NCBI RefSeq assembly: GCF_000225345.1
Contig: NC_015977.1
Span: 2,773,501-2,837,500 of the forward strand
DNA from: Roseburia hominis A2-183
GTDB lineage: Bacteria > Bacillota > Clostridia > Lachnospirales > Lachnospiraceae
DNA length: 64,000 bases
Reading direction: 5' to 3'
Shown piece after piece: positions 8,862 to 18,539 of this stretch (the first letter of the stretch is position 1; each line of letters begins with the position of its first letter). The notes beneath the pieces are model-generated. The model was not told where the DNA came from and did no database searches. It saw only the letters and a list, made by a program, of their open reading frames with translations. A program made the position numbers and the translations under genes.

Positions 8862-11471
8862 CTACTTTTCTCTGTCAAACACTTCACCCACCACCTTGAA
8901 GTTCTGAATCACGAACGTCGGCAGCACCGCCATCACACCGACACAGCCCAGCTGCATGCCATTCATCGTCTCCACCTCAAAAAGGGTTTTGAGTGCCGGC
9001 ACAAACAGAACGAGTGCCAAAAGCAGCACACCGAGCGCAAAGGCTCCCAGACTGTACCGGTTTCTCCGGAATCCGATTTTTACAATGGAGTGACGGCTTC
9101 TGCAGTTAAACCCGTGGAACAAGCGTGCAAGTGTCAGTGTCGCAAACGCCATGGTGCTCGCCAGCGCCGCACTCTCTTTCAATCCCACCTCAAAGGAAAT
9201 CATGGTACAGACGGCAATCAGCGCCCCCTGCCCCAGAAGCAGCGCCATAAAGCGCCTTTCCAGAATTCCGCCTTTTGGATTGCGCGGTTTTTCGCTGAGG
9301 ACATCTCTCTCCGCCGGTTCCATACCGATGGCAAGCGCTGGAAGGGAATCGGTCAGCAGATTGATAAACAAAAGATGCACCGGCTGGAACGGGACCGGAA
9401 GTGCTGCAAGCGAGGTGTAGAGCACCGCCAGTATTCCCGCCATATTTCCGGAAAGTAAAAACAGGATTGCATTTTTAATATTCTTGTAGACATTTCTTCC
9501 GTTCGCGACCGCCTTGATAATCGTGGCAAAATTGTCGTCGGTCAGGATCATGGCTGCCGCGTCTTTGGACACCTCGGTTCCGGTGATTCCCATCGCCACG
9601 CCAATGTCCGCCGCCTTCAGTGCCGGTGCATCATTGACGCCGTCTCCCGTCATGGCGACCACACTCCCCCTGCGCTGCCACGCTTCCACAATGCGGATCT
9701 TATTTTCCGGGGAGACGCGGGCAAACACGGCGATGTGTCCGATCAGATGGTCCAGCTCCTTATCCGGCATGGCGTCCAACTCGGGCCCGACCAGTGCGAT
9801 ATCCCCCTCCCCGAAAATGCCAATCTGCTTTGCGATCGCCGTCGCCGTCACTTTATGGTCCCCCGTAATCATGACCGGTCGGATTCCCGCTCTCTTCGCA
9901 TCTGCCACAGCCGCCGCAGACTCCGCGCGCGGCGGGTCGATCATCGCCACAAGTCCAAGAAAAATGTAATCACACTCCCCGGAAAGCGTCAGCTCCTCGC
10001 TCTCTTTCAGTTCCCGGTAAGCAAACGCCAGCACACGAAGCCCCTCCCCGGAAAATCTTTGATTCTGCTCTAAAATCTCCGTACGGTCTTCCTCCGTCAT
10101 CCGCCGGATGCCCTGCTTCTCCCTAAGATAGACCGCGCGCTTCAAAAGGACGTCCGGCGCCCCTTTGGTCAGCAGTGTCGGTACACCGTGCAGCGCATAG
10201 ACCGTGCTCATCAGCTTGCGGTCCGAATCAAACGGCAGTTCCTGCTGTCGTTCCATTGCTCCCCGTAAGAAATCATCATCCACGCCACATTTCCGCACCA
10301 TCTCGAGCAGTGCTGACTCCGTCGGGTCGCCAATCACTTTCCCGTCATCCATGCGCGCATCGTTATTTAAAATCGCATCATACATCAGATAACGATGAAG
10401 CTGATCGTTGATCTGCAGCGCCTCCGGCATGATCGCCGTATGATCCAGATAAATCTTCTGCACGGTCATTTTGTTCTGTGTAAGCGTGCCTGTCTTATCC
10501 GAACAGATTACCGACACACAGCCCAGACTCTCCACCGCCTTCAGATCTTTGATGATCGCATGCTCCCTCGCCATTTTCTGGGTTCCCATCGCCTGCACGA
10601 TCGTCACGATCGAACCGAGGGCTTCCGGAATCGCCGCAACTGCAAGCGCGACCGCAAACATCATCGCATCCAGAAGCGGCATATCCCGGTACATGGACAG
10701 ACCAAACACCAGCGCACAGACAGCCAGAATCAGATATGACAGCTTTTTTCCAAAATCATCCAATGCAATCTGCAGCGGCGTCTTTTTTTCCTTCGCATTG
10801 CTTAAAAGTCCTGCGATCTTACCGATCTCCGTGTTCATCGCAGTCTCCGTCACAAAAACCTCTGCCCTTCCGTAAGTCACCAGACTTCCCGAATACACCA
10901 TGTTCACGCGGTCGCCAAGCGCCGCCTCCTGTTCGATCACACCTTCTCTTTTCTCAACATTCGTCGATTCTCCCGTCAGCGAGCTCTCATCCACCTGCAG
11001 TGAATAGCTGCGCCGGATTCTGCCGTCCGCCGCCACCATGTCTCCCGCCTCCAGCAGCAGAAGGTCTCCCGGCACGACTTCCTTCGCCGGAATCTCCACC
11101 TTCACGCCGGAGCGCAGCACTTTCGCGTTCGGCGACGTCAGATCCTTCAGACTCTCCAGCGACTTCTCCGCCTTTACATACTGGACCGTTCCTAGCAGCG
11201 CATTGAGCACGATCACAACCAGAATGACAAAGGTGCTCTCCGGATTCCCCGAACAGGCGGAAATCACGGCTGCCACAATCAGAATTCCCACGAGAAGATC
11301 CGCAAACTGTCCGAAAAAAACCGCAAAAACACTCTTTTTCTTTCCCTCCACCAGCACATTCTCCCCGTATTGCGCCAGCCGTTTTGCCGCCTCCTCCGTT
11401 GTGAGTCCATGTTCTGAGGTCTCCATCTTCTTTTTCACTTCTTCCGCTGAAATCTGATACCACTCTTTCAT
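8862..11471 (-). CDS. P2A-type cation ATPase (Ca/Mn exporter), riboswitch-controlled
   Basis: Membrane pump exporting divalent cations, 869 residues. Features in order: N-terminal cytoplasmic segment, TM1-2, actuator motif TGES near 185, TM3-4, phosphorylation site CSDKTGTLT near 320, nucleotide site KGAP, hinge MTGDGVNDAPALK, and a six-helix C-terminal part with INLLTDSLPALAIG in TM6. The TM4 motif reads PEALGS where calcium pumps usually have PEGLP, so specificity may differ. The ATG at 11471 has AGGAGG 5 bases upstream. The longer frame runs into the riboswitch and is not translated. Control by the Mn2+ riboswitch at 11547-11640 argues for manganese export or detoxification. Confidence 0.92.
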   Translation of the reverse strand: MKEWYQISAEEVKKKMETSEHGLTTEEAAKRLAQYGENVLVEGKKKSVFAVFFGQFADLLVGILIVAAVISACSGNPESTFVILVVIVLNALLGTVQYVKAEKSLESLKDLTSPNAKVLRSGVKVEIPAKEVVPGDLLLLEAGDMVAADGRIRRSYSLQVDESSLTGESTNVEKREGVIEQEAALGDRVNMVYSGSLVTYGRAEVFVTETAMNTEIGKIAGLLSNAKEKKTPLQIALDDFGKKLSYLILAVCALVFGLSMYRDMPLLDAMMFAVALAVAAIPEALGSIVTIVQAMGTQKMAREHAIIKDLKAVESLGCVSVICSDKTGTLTQNKMTVQKIYLDHTAIMPEALQINDQLHRYLMYDAILNNDARMDDGKVIGDPTESALLEMVRKCGVDDDFLRGAMERQQELPFDSDRKLMSTVYALHGVPTLLTKGAPDVLLKRAVYLREKQGIRRMTEEDRTEILEQNQRFSGEGLRVLAFAYRELKESEELTLSGECDYIFLGLVAMIDPPRAESAAAVADAKRAGIRPVMITGDHKVTATAIAKQIGIFGEGDIALVGPELDAMPDKELDHLIGHIAVFARVSPENKIRIVEAWQRRGSVVAMTGDGVNDAPALKAADIGVAMGITGTEVSKDAAAMILTDDNFATIIKAVANGRNVYKNIKNAILFLLSGNMAGILAVLYTSLAALPVPFQPVHLLFINLLTDSLPALAIGMEPAERDVLSEKPRNPKGGILERRFMALLLGQGALIAVCTMISFEVGLKESAALASTMAFATLTLARLFHGFNCRSRHSIVKIGFRRNRYSLGAFALGVLLLALVLFVPALKTLFEVETMNGMQLGCVGVMAVLPTFVIQNFKVVGEVFDREK

Positions 11472-11496
11472 TTCTGCCTCCTGTTTTCTTAAAATT

Positions 11497-11555
11497 AAAA
11501 AAGAGACTTCCAGCACGAAATGTATCTCTGCGATACTTTCCGCGCTAAAAGTCTC
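11497..11555 (-). terminator. Riboswitch expression platform terminator
   Basis: On the minus strand GAGACTT (11549-11555) pairs with AAGTCTC (11503-11509), with an inner GTATC/GATAC stem, followed by six T. The 5' arm is also the 3' strand of the aptamer's closing helix, so the two folds exclude each other. Confidence 0.85.
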
Positions 11556-11640
11556 ATAACCACGGGTAATCTTCATGGTACACAGCGCCAGGTCCAAGAC
11601 CGCGTATGTTGACGCTGCAATTTAAAACTACTCCCCTTTA
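11547..11640 (-). ncRNA. yybP-ykoY manganese riboswitch
   Basis: Minus-strand leader beginning TAAAGGGGAGTAG (the family's 5' signature), then GTCAACATACG and GACCTGGCGC blocks, and ending GGTTATGAGACTTTT, which closes the aptamer on the AAAGGGG strand. It lies between a strong promoter and a P-type ATPase, a known target class for this Mn2+ sensor. Because the closing strand is also the terminator arm, ligand binding should block termination (an ON switch). Confidence 0.85.
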
Positions 11641-11667
11641 GCAGTTCTGTTATTTAAGATTGTATGG

Positions 11668-11697
11668 AGTATAACAGTCCGACGCCGCCTTTGTCAA
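11668..11697 (-). promoter_or_regulatory. Promoter of the riboswitch-ATPase transcript
   Basis: TTGACA (11692-11697), an 18-base spacer and TATACT (11668-11673). The -35 box contains the TGA stop codon of the upstream ATPase gene (11694-11696). The predicted start is about 20 bases before the aptamer. Confidence 0.85.
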
Positions 11698-14279
11698 TCC
11701 TCTCCCTGCAACCTTAACGCATCCTTTACCTCTCCCGCGCAGGAAAACAGCACCAACAGTTCATGTGCCAGCAGCGGCATTGCCGCAAGTCCAAGCAGCT
11801 TCGTCCACTCCAGAGCGGTAAGTCTGCAGGTTCCAAACAACTGTACAAAATACGGTACCTCCGTGACCATCAACTGAAGACCAATTCCCACCACAAACGC
11901 CGCCAACATCAGACGATTTTCCAGATGATTCATGCAAAACACCGAAGTCTCCACATCGCGCATGCCGACCGCATGGAATAACTGCGCCATGCCGAGCACG
12001 GTAAATGCGTAGGTCTGCGCCCGTGCTAACACCTGCACGTCTTTAAGCACCGCCTGCAGGTGTGGAAGTGTCAATGTCATCCCGGCGCCTTCGATCATAC
12101 CGACCGGCACCTGCAAAAAGGCAAGCATACTGATTCCAGCGATCAAAAGACCATAGAAACAGGTGCATCCCCAGCCGCCTCCCGCAAACAGGCTCTCATC
12201 CCTGTGTCTCGGCGGACGGTTCATGTAATCCTTCTGTTCTTCCACATCCACCCCGAGCGCCAGTGCCGGCAGCGAATCCGTAATCAGGTTGATCCATAGA
12301 ATATGGCTTGACTTTAGGGGCGATACCAGCCCCATGGCAACTGCTGCCAGCATTGTGATAATTTCTCCAAAATTGGATGACAACAAAAACAGCACCGACT
12401 TGCGGATATTTTCATAGATGCTGCGTCCCTGTGCAATCGCTCCTGCAATCGTTGCAAAATTGTCATCCGCCAGCACCATATCTGCTGCATTTCTGGCAAC
12501 GTCCGTTCCCGCCATTCCCATGGCAATTCCCACGTCCGCAGATTTTAACGACGGGGCATCATTGACTCCGTCCCCTGTCATAGCGACAATCTCCCCGTTC
12601 TTTTTGCATGCGGACACGATTCTGACCTTGTGCTCCGGGGATACATGGGCAAACACCCGGGTTCTACTGATCCGCGCCGCCAGCATCTGTTCGTCCATCC
12701 GCTCCATCTCCTCGCCCGTCACACATTCATCCCTCCGCTCGGCAATGCCGAGCTGGCGTGCAATCGCAAGCGCCGTGTCCGCCCTGTCCCCGGTAATCAT
12801 GATCGTCCGAACTCCGGCACGTGCAAACTGTTCCACCGCCTCCGCCGCCTCGGGGCGTACCGGGTCTTCCATTCCTGCCATCCCCAGAAACGTAAGCCCG
12901 CTCTCCTCCATCTGTGCCGCTTTAGGATGCATGCCAATCGCCAGCACGCGAAGTCCCGCTTCCGTCATCTCGGCAAGTCCCCGTTTTGCCTGTTCTCTCG
13001 CCGCCGCAGAAAACGCCGCCGTCTTGCCGTTGCTCCACACATACCGGCACCGCTCCAGGATTTCATCCGGCGATCCCTTCGTGAAAGAGATTCTGCCGTC
13101 CAACGTCTCATGCAGTGTCGTCATCCGTTTCCGCTCTGAATCGAAGGCAATCTCGTCGATCCGCGGCATGGTGTCCTCCAATGTCTCCCGCTGTATGCCG
13201 AACGCTGCCGCCATATCCAAGAGCGCTAATTCTGTCGGATCGCCGCGGCGTTCCCCTCCGTGGAGGGATGCGTCGTTGCAGAGAGAAAATCCCTGCAAAA
13301 AATACCGGTCGCCGGCCGGATGCAGTTCTTTTACCGCATGCACTCTGCCGTTCACGTAACATTTTTTTACAGTCATGCGGTTCTGTGTCAGTGTTCCCGT
13401 CTTATCCGAGCACACAACGCTGACACATCCCAATGTCTCCACGCTCGGCAGGCGCTTTACAATGGCATTTGCCTTCACCATCCGCGAGACGGAAAGTGCC
13501 AGCACCATCGTCACAATGGCGGGAAGTCCCTCCGGCACCGCCGCCACCGCAAGAGAGATCGCCGTAATCAGCATCTCTCCCACATCCCGTTTTTGCAGGA
13601 TTGCCATGCCAAAAAGGAGCACACATAAGAATACGGACACCGTGCCCAAAATTTTACCGAGGTCCGCCAACCGCTTCTGCAACGGTGTCAGCTCGACCTT
13701 CGCCGCCTTCAGCATCCCGGCAATTTTCCCGATCTCTGTATCCATACCGATGGCAGATACTCTCCCCACGCCGCGCCCGTAGGTCACATTTGTCGACATA
13801 TATGCCATGCGGTTCTGCGCCGTATCCTTGTTGACCGGAACAGACTCGCCGGTCAGTGCGGATTCTTCTATTTTCAGGTTCACCGCTTCTGTCAGCACAA
13901 GATCCGCCGGAACCTGACAGCCGGCTTCCAGCACCACAAGATCGCCCGGGATCAGATCGGCAGCCGGAATCTGCCGCACTTCATCCCCTTCCAGAAGCAG
14001 TGCATGCGGGCTGGTCATCTGTTTTAACACCTCCAGCGATTTTTTCGCTTTTCCCTCCTGTATCACTCCCACCGTCGCATTTAACAGCACCACAGCCAGA
14101 ATAATTGCCATATCGCCGTATTCCCGCAGCAGCAGGGAGATCGCCGCCGCCACAAACAGGATAAAGATCAGAGGATCGTTTAACTGTTCCAGAAAACTTT
14201 CCGCCCAGGATTTTTTCTCCTCATCCTCGAGCACGTTTCTCCCTCGTTCTTCCGTTTTTCCGCGATAATATTCCTGCAT
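11694..14279 (-). CDS. P2A-type calcium-transporting ATPase
   Basis: Second cation-exporting P-type ATPase, about 861 residues from the ATG at 14279. Seen are the actuator TGES, the TM4 motif PEGLPAI (canonical for calcium pumps), CSDKTGTLT, KGSPDE, MTGDGVNDAPSLK and TM6 INLITDSLPALALG. The start is uncertain: ATG 14294 and a TTG at 14312 are in frame, and none has a strong ribosome binding site. The N-terminus is unusual. The usual GLT-EEAA-RR-YG segment is missing, and the protein goes almost directly from YYRGKTEE to GRNVLEDEE, about 25 residues short. It precedes the riboswitch-controlled paralogue but has a separate transcript. Confidence 0.88.
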   Translation of the reverse strand: MQEYYRGKTEERGRNVLEDEEKKSWAESFLEQLNDPLIFILFVAAAISLLLREYGDMAIILAVVLLNATVGVIQEGKAKKSLEVLKQMTSPHALLLEGDEVRQIPAADLIPGDLVVLEAGCQVPADLVLTEAVNLKIEESALTGESVPVNKDTAQNRMAYMSTNVTYGRGVGRVSAIGMDTEIGKIAGMLKAAKVELTPLQKRLADLGKILGTVSVFLCVLLFGMAILQKRDVGEMLITAISLAVAAVPEGLPAIVTMVLALSVSRMVKANAIVKRLPSVETLGCVSVVCSDKTGTLTQNRMTVKKCYVNGRVHAVKELHPAGDRYFLQGFSLCNDASLHGGERRGDPTELALLDMAAAFGIQRETLEDTMPRIDEIAFDSERKRMTTLHETLDGRISFTKGSPDEILERCRYVWSNGKTAAFSAAAREQAKRGLAEMTEAGLRVLAIGMHPKAAQMEESGLTFLGMAGMEDPVRPEAAEAVEQFARAGVRTIMITGDRADTALAIARQLGIAERRDECVTGEEMERMDEQMLAARISRTRVFAHVSPEHKVRIVSACKKNGEIVAMTGDGVNDAPSLKSADVGIAMGMAGTDVARNAADMVLADDNFATIAGAIAQGRSIYENIRKSVLFLLSSNFGEIITMLAAVAMGLVSPLKSSHILWINLITDSLPALALGVDVEEQKDYMNRPPRHRDESLFAGGGWGCTCFYGLLIAGISMLAFLQVPVGMIEGAGMTLTLPHLQAVLKDVQVLARAQTYAFTVLGMAQLFHAVGMRDVETSVFCMNHLENRLMLAAFVVGIGLQLMVTEVPYFVQLFGTCRLTALEWTKLLGLAAMPLLAHELLVLFSCAGEVKDALRLQGED

Positions 14280-14383
14280 ATGCGCTGCCCCCATCCATCG
14301 AGTTTCCCACAAAGTAGCACGTCCACCGCTTTGCCGTTAACTCATCCTATGAAAATGTGGACGGGTTTATGCCTGTCTGCGTG

Positions 14384-14445
14384 AAAAAGGGTATGCCGAC
14401 GTGATTCCGATGCACAACATCGCTCCAACATCTGCATACCCTTTT
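14384..14445 (-). terminator. Terminator of the chemoreceptor gene
   Basis: Downstream of the chemoreceptor on the minus strand, AAAAGGGTATGC pairs with GCATACCCTTTT across a 37-base loop region that can fold internally. It ends in a T-run. Confidence 0.8.
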
Positions 14446-14465
14446 CCCTGCAAATCATATTTTAT

Positions 14466-16154
14466 TTACTGTAATACAAACTGGCTCACAATCTCACGCA
14501 GCTTCTCCACATAAGTATAACACTCTTCCACCATGTCGTGCGTGGTGCCTGTCTTCTCCACCATGTCGCTGGTCTTCTCCGCAATATCGCTGACGCCGAT
14601 CGACGACTCGCCCACTGTAGAGTTGATTCCGCTAAGTGCCTGTGCAATCGCGTCGATAGAATTGGCAAGGCCAGCCATCGCATCGCTCACGTCGTTCATA
14701 CTGGTCTTGAAAGTATCCGCATCCTCCTGGTACTGCTCGCTGACCTGCTCAAATTCCTTATACTCCGTCAGCACGGTATTCTCCAGGAATCCGGTGGTCT
14801 CTTCTAAGCATTCTGCCATATTGGAAACTGCTGCGTTGACAGCATCCACAATCGTGCCGATATCCTTGATCGCCTTGGACGTCTGATCCGCAAGGCTTCC
14901 GATCTCCGTTGCAACCACCGCAAATCCACGTCCTGCCTCCCCGGCTCTTGCCGCTTCGATGGAAGCATTGAGTGCAAGCAGTCCGGTCTGGGATGAGATC
15001 TCCATGATCGTGCCGGTCAGTTCGTTGATCTTATCGACCGCCTTCGATCCCTCGATGGCTTCCTGAGCCTTTGTCTTGACGTTGTTGTACATCGTCATTG
15101 TCTTGGTGCTTGCCTCAACTGTCTTGGTGCGTAGATCATTTGCCCGCATCATGATCGCTTCCGAGGTCCGTGCGCCCTCCGTCGCCATACTGTTAATATC
15201 ATCCGCTCCGCTCTTGATAACCTCGATATTTTCGTTGATTGTTACTGTGGTTGCCGCCGTCTCCTCCATGCCTGCCGCAAGCTGCTGGCTTGTCGCGGAG
15301 TTGTCGGAACACATGTGATCCACCGTGGTGGTAATCTCCTGCAGACCATCCACATTCTGTGTGATCTGGTTACTTGCGGTATCAATATCGCCAATCATGG
15401 AACGCAGGTTCCTGCGCATCACATGTACCGCATTTGCCATCTCTCCCGTCTCATCCCGGCGGCTGCGCAGCTTTGCGCCGTTCGGATTTGATCTGAAATC
15501 CAACTGTGCGGTATCGACAATAATCGTTGTAATCTGCTGAATCGGTCTGCAGATAAACTGGCTTACTACGTATGCCAGAACAATCGCTGCAGCCAGTATC
15601 CCCAATGACAGCAGCATAATCTTACTTACTATCTGATTCAGCGGCTTCATGATCTCGTCTTCATCCGCCGTCACCACAACAATCTGACGGTTCGCCGTGA
15701 TCGCGTAAGCCGCATATTTGGTAACGCCCTTAAAATCATACGTCACTGTCTCATTCACCGGTACCTGTCCCTTGGCAAGCTCTGCAACGACGCCAAGCAC
15801 GACAGCATTCTCCACCGGCTGTCCGATCTTTTCCGCGGTCGGGTGATATAACATGGTGCCGTCCGTGTCAACAAGATAGGCGTAGGAAGAATCAATTCCC
15901 TCCATACTGATATCCGCTAAGGCATTCTCATATGCTCCTGCATCCGCCTCCTGTGGAAGATTGTTCACAATCTCCACTCCCATCTCCGCCATGCTTAAAA
16001 TATAATCTGCACTGACGTCTCCGACAACCTTCTTTGCTCCCGCTTCCGCCCGGAATGCGACGATCAACACCGACATAACCACTGCAAGCACGGTCAGCAG
16101 CATGATCTTTGCTGAAATTGAGTGAATAAATGATACTTTCTGCTCCTCTTTCAT
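14466..16154 (-). CDS. Methyl-accepting chemotaxis protein
   Basis: Transmembrane chemoreceptor of 562 residues. TM1 lies at about 12-30, then an extracellular Cache-type sensor ([18 protein letters not shown]), TM2 at about 180-205, a HAMP linker starting at the RPIQQIT segment, and a methyl-accepting signalling domain with the highly conserved hairpin [20 protein letters not shown]. It signals to CheA/CheW. The start is placed at ATG 16154 (GGAGAG about 8 bases upstream); an ATG five codons earlier has its ribosome binding site too close. No other chemotaxis genes are in the window. Confidence 0.95.
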   Translation of the reverse strand: MKEEQKVSFIHSISAKIMLLTVLAVVMSVLIVAFRAEAGAKKVVGDVSADYILSMAEMGVEIVNNLPQEADAGAYENALADISMEGIDSSYAYLVDTDGTMLYHPTAEKIGQPVENAVVLGVVAELAKGQVPVNETVTYDFKGVTKYAAYAITANRQIVVVTADEDEIMKPLNQIVSKIMLLSLGILAAAIVLAYVVSQFICRPIQQITTIIVDTAQLDFRSNPNGAKLRSRRDETGEMANAVHVMRRNLRSMIGDIDTASNQITQNVDGLQEITTTVDHMCSDNSATSQQLAAGMEETAATTVTINENIEVIKSGADDINSMATEGARTSEAIMMRANDLRTKTVEASTKTMTMYNNVKTKAQEAIEGSKAVDKINELTGTIMEISSQTGLLALNASIEAARAGEAGRGFAVVATEIGSLADQTSKAIKDIGTIVDAVNAAVSNMAECLEETTGFLENTVLTEYKEFEQVSEQYQEDADTFKTSMNDVSDAMAGLANSIDAIAQALSGINSTVGESSIGVSDIAEKTSDMVEKTGTTHDMVEECYTYVEKLREIVSQFVLQ

Positions 16155-16257
16155 GGTACTTCTCTCCATTCCCCTTCGTAATTGCCGGGAAATTTTACTC
16201 CCAGCTTATATCTGTTATTTTACCACAACATACAGCCGAAAGAAACTCTTCTTCTAC

Positions 16258-16910
16258 AAAATATTGCAAAAGAAATTGTTGCAATCAGCATAGACCGCTT
16301 TGGGATGATAAGTAATATTATTAGAAGACCAGAGAACAAAAAAGTTCCAGAATAAACAGACGGCGGGAAATTCTTTGAAGCAAAATTCACGTATTTCTTC
16401 CATGCCGTGGCTGGCATCCCATTCCGTGTCTCTTCCACGTTTGGACACTCACGGAGTGTGTCCGACAAGCCGCAGACAATGAGCGGACTTTCTGGTGTCC
16501 CTAATGGCACCTCTTCACAGACAATATAAAAACCGCGCGAACCGAAACTCGTTGCCATCTGCTATTAAAAATATGGCAGATGGCAATTCAAACATCAGCT
16601 TCGCGCGGTTATGTTTTGTTCGACATAAAGATGGCATTTATGCCATCTGTTGTCTGGTGCCGCAAGGGACACACACAAAAGTTCTAAAATTGTCTGCTGG
16701 CTTGCGGACACAGTCCGTGGAGTGCTCCAAACTTGGAAAGACACGGATCATCGAGGATGCCAGCTGCGGCATGGTTAGAAATACCGGATTTTGCGGTCAG
16801 AATTTGCCGCCGCATGTTTATCTGGAACTTTTAAGTATCTATTGTTCGTAATATTACTTATCGACACAAAACACAATATGCTGATTTCGACAATTCTTTC
16901 CTCTATTTGC
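16258..16910. repeat. ~650-bp imperfect inverted repeat (two ~300-bp arms)
   Basis: The two halves match when one is reverse-complemented. Shared blocks, in order from the outside, are ATCAGCATA, GATAAGTAATATTA, AAAAGTTCCAGA, CCATGCCG-GCTGGCATCC, CCGTGTCT, GTTTGGA, TGTGTCCG, GCAGACAAT, ACCGCGCGAA and a perfect central TTGCCATCTGC...GCAGATGGCAA at 16552-16586. Each arm carries an ORF that starts near the centre (minus 16558-16220, plus 16495-16851), and the two predicted peptides align (VP-GT, ..EC, NLPPHVY versus NFPPSVY). This is either a diverged inverted duplication of a mobile unit or a very large hairpin. It fills the whole gap between the chemoreceptor and metQ, and the right arm ends at the metQ stop. 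I do not believe either ORF is a proven gene. Confidence 0.8.
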
Positions 16911-17832
16911 TTAGTCCTCAAACGGGATAACAGCTCCGTCATAGGTGTCGTTGATGTACTGCTTGATCTCATCAGACTTTAATACTTTTACAAGTGCCTG
17001 GATGCCAGGGTCATTCTCATGTCCCTCTTTTACTGCAATGATGTTCACGTAGGTCTTCGCTGCCTCGGAATCGGATGCCTCGTAAGCCAATGCATCTTTT
17101 GCAACGGAGAAGCCCTGCCTGTAATGCATAGTTACCGTTTAATACGACGAATGCAACCTCCGGAGCCACTCTTGCAACCTGCTCTGCTGCCAGCTCCTCG
17201 ATCTTGACGTTGTGCGGGTTCTCTGCGATATCATTAACAGTTGCCTCTAATCCGGCGCCTTCCTTTAAGGTAATGATGCCGTTATCCTGTAACAGAAGAA
17301 GTGCTCTCGCCTCGTTTGTGGTATCGTTCGGCACTGCGATGGTGTCGCCGTCAGCCAGCTCGGAGAGATCGGACTTTGTTCCCGGATAAATGCCGAACGG
17401 CTCATAGTGGATGCCGCCTGCATTGACCAGATGGGTTCCCTTCTCTTCGTTAAAGCTCTCAAGGTACGGAATGTGCTGGAAGTAGTTTGCGTCAAACTCG
17501 CCGCTTTCTACCACTTCGTTCGGCATTACATAGTCGTCGAAAATCTTGATCTCCAGATTCCATCCCTCATCGGCAAGAATCTTCTTTGCTTCCTCAAGAA
17601 TCTCTGCGTGCGGTGTTGCGGATGCAGCCACTTTGATGGTGCCGCCTTCTGCTGCGGTATCGGTGCTCTCTGTGTTCTCAGCACTCACAGCCTCCTCCGT
17701 TGCAGCTACGGGCGTCTCTTCCTTTGTTGCTGCACTGGTGTCTGTGCTCTCCTCCGTGCTGCTTCCGCATCCTGCGAATGCGGATAATGCGAGCACGCCT
17801 GCCAGAATCGTTGACAATACTTTCTTTTTCAT
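16911..17832 (-). pseudogene. metQ: Methionine-binding lipoprotein MetQ, frameshifted
   Basis: Substrate-binding lipoprotein of the MetNIQ D/L-methionine ABC importer (NlpA family). From ATG 17832 (AGGAGG upstream) the frame shows a signal peptide and lipobox FAGCG, a Thr/Glu-rich linker, then the NlpA fold with ATPHAEIL and GIHYEPFGIYPG. The frame breaks near 17113-17115, where GGCAGGGCTTC has one G more than needed. The rest (FSVAKDALAYE to the end IPFED) continues in the next frame to 16911, and the total length is 3n+1. Either a real inactivating insertion in a G-run or a sequencing error. Joined, the protein would be about 306 residues, normal for MetQ. Confidence 0.88.
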
Positions 17833-17879
17833 AATAGTGTCCTCCTTAAAACTTAAAAATATATGCAAATTTGTTATTG

Positions 17880-18539
17880 CTACTTTCTGCGATCCAGCCG
17901 ATTCGCAATCTTCATTCCGATCGTCTGGAAAATCTGGAATAAAATTACCAGAAGCACCACTGTGACAACCATGATATCGGTCTGCCATCTGGTGTAACCA
18001 TAGCGGATGGCAATATCTCCCAGTCCGCCTCCGCCGACGGTTCCTGCCATCGCGGAATATCCTAAAATCGTGCCAAGGGAAATCGTTGCTCCGACAATCA
18101 GAGACGTTCTCGCCTCCACCAGCATGACCTTGGTCACAATCTGAAAATCGGATGCTCCCATGGAGCGCGCTGCCTCGATGACGCCTGCATCCACCTCTTT
18201 TAATGAGGATTCTACCATTCTGGCAATGTAAGGTGCCGCCGCAATCGTCAGCGGGACGATCGTCGCCGTCGATCCGTAGCTTCTTCCCACCACAAATCTG
18301 GTGAACGGAATCAGCACAATCAGCAAAATAATAAACGGAATACTGCGCAGCAGGTTGGAAATCACATCCAGCACCTTGTAGACTGCCGCATTCGGACGGA
18401 TGCCGTCCTTGTCCGTGACAGTCAGCACAATTCCCATCGGAAGTCCGATGATATATCCAAACAATGTGGACGCTAAGGTCATATACAGGGTGTCCCGGAT
18501 TCCCTCCAAAAGCATGATGATTACCTGACTATTCCACAT
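17880..18539 (-). CDS. metI: Methionine ABC transporter permease MetI
   Basis: 219-residue inner-membrane permease of MetNIQ with five or six helices. The cytoplasmic coupling (EAA-type) loop is seen in the ARSMGASDFQIVTKVMLVEAR segment near residues 134-156. It overlaps the metN end by 11 bases and is followed at 47 bases by metQ, the standard metNIQ order. Expression depends on the leader at 19814-20000. Confidence 0.95.
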   Translation of the reverse strand: MWNSQVIIMLLEGIRDTLYMTLASTLFGYIIGLPMGIVLTVTDKDGIRPNAAVYKVLDVISNLLRSIPFIILLIVLIPFTRFVVGRSYGSTATIVPLTIAAAPYIARMVESSLKEVDAGVIEAARSMGASDFQIVTKVMLVEARTSLIVGATISLGTILGYSAMAGTVGGGGLGDIAIRYGYTRWQTDIMVVTVVLLVILFQIFQTIGMKIANRLDRRK

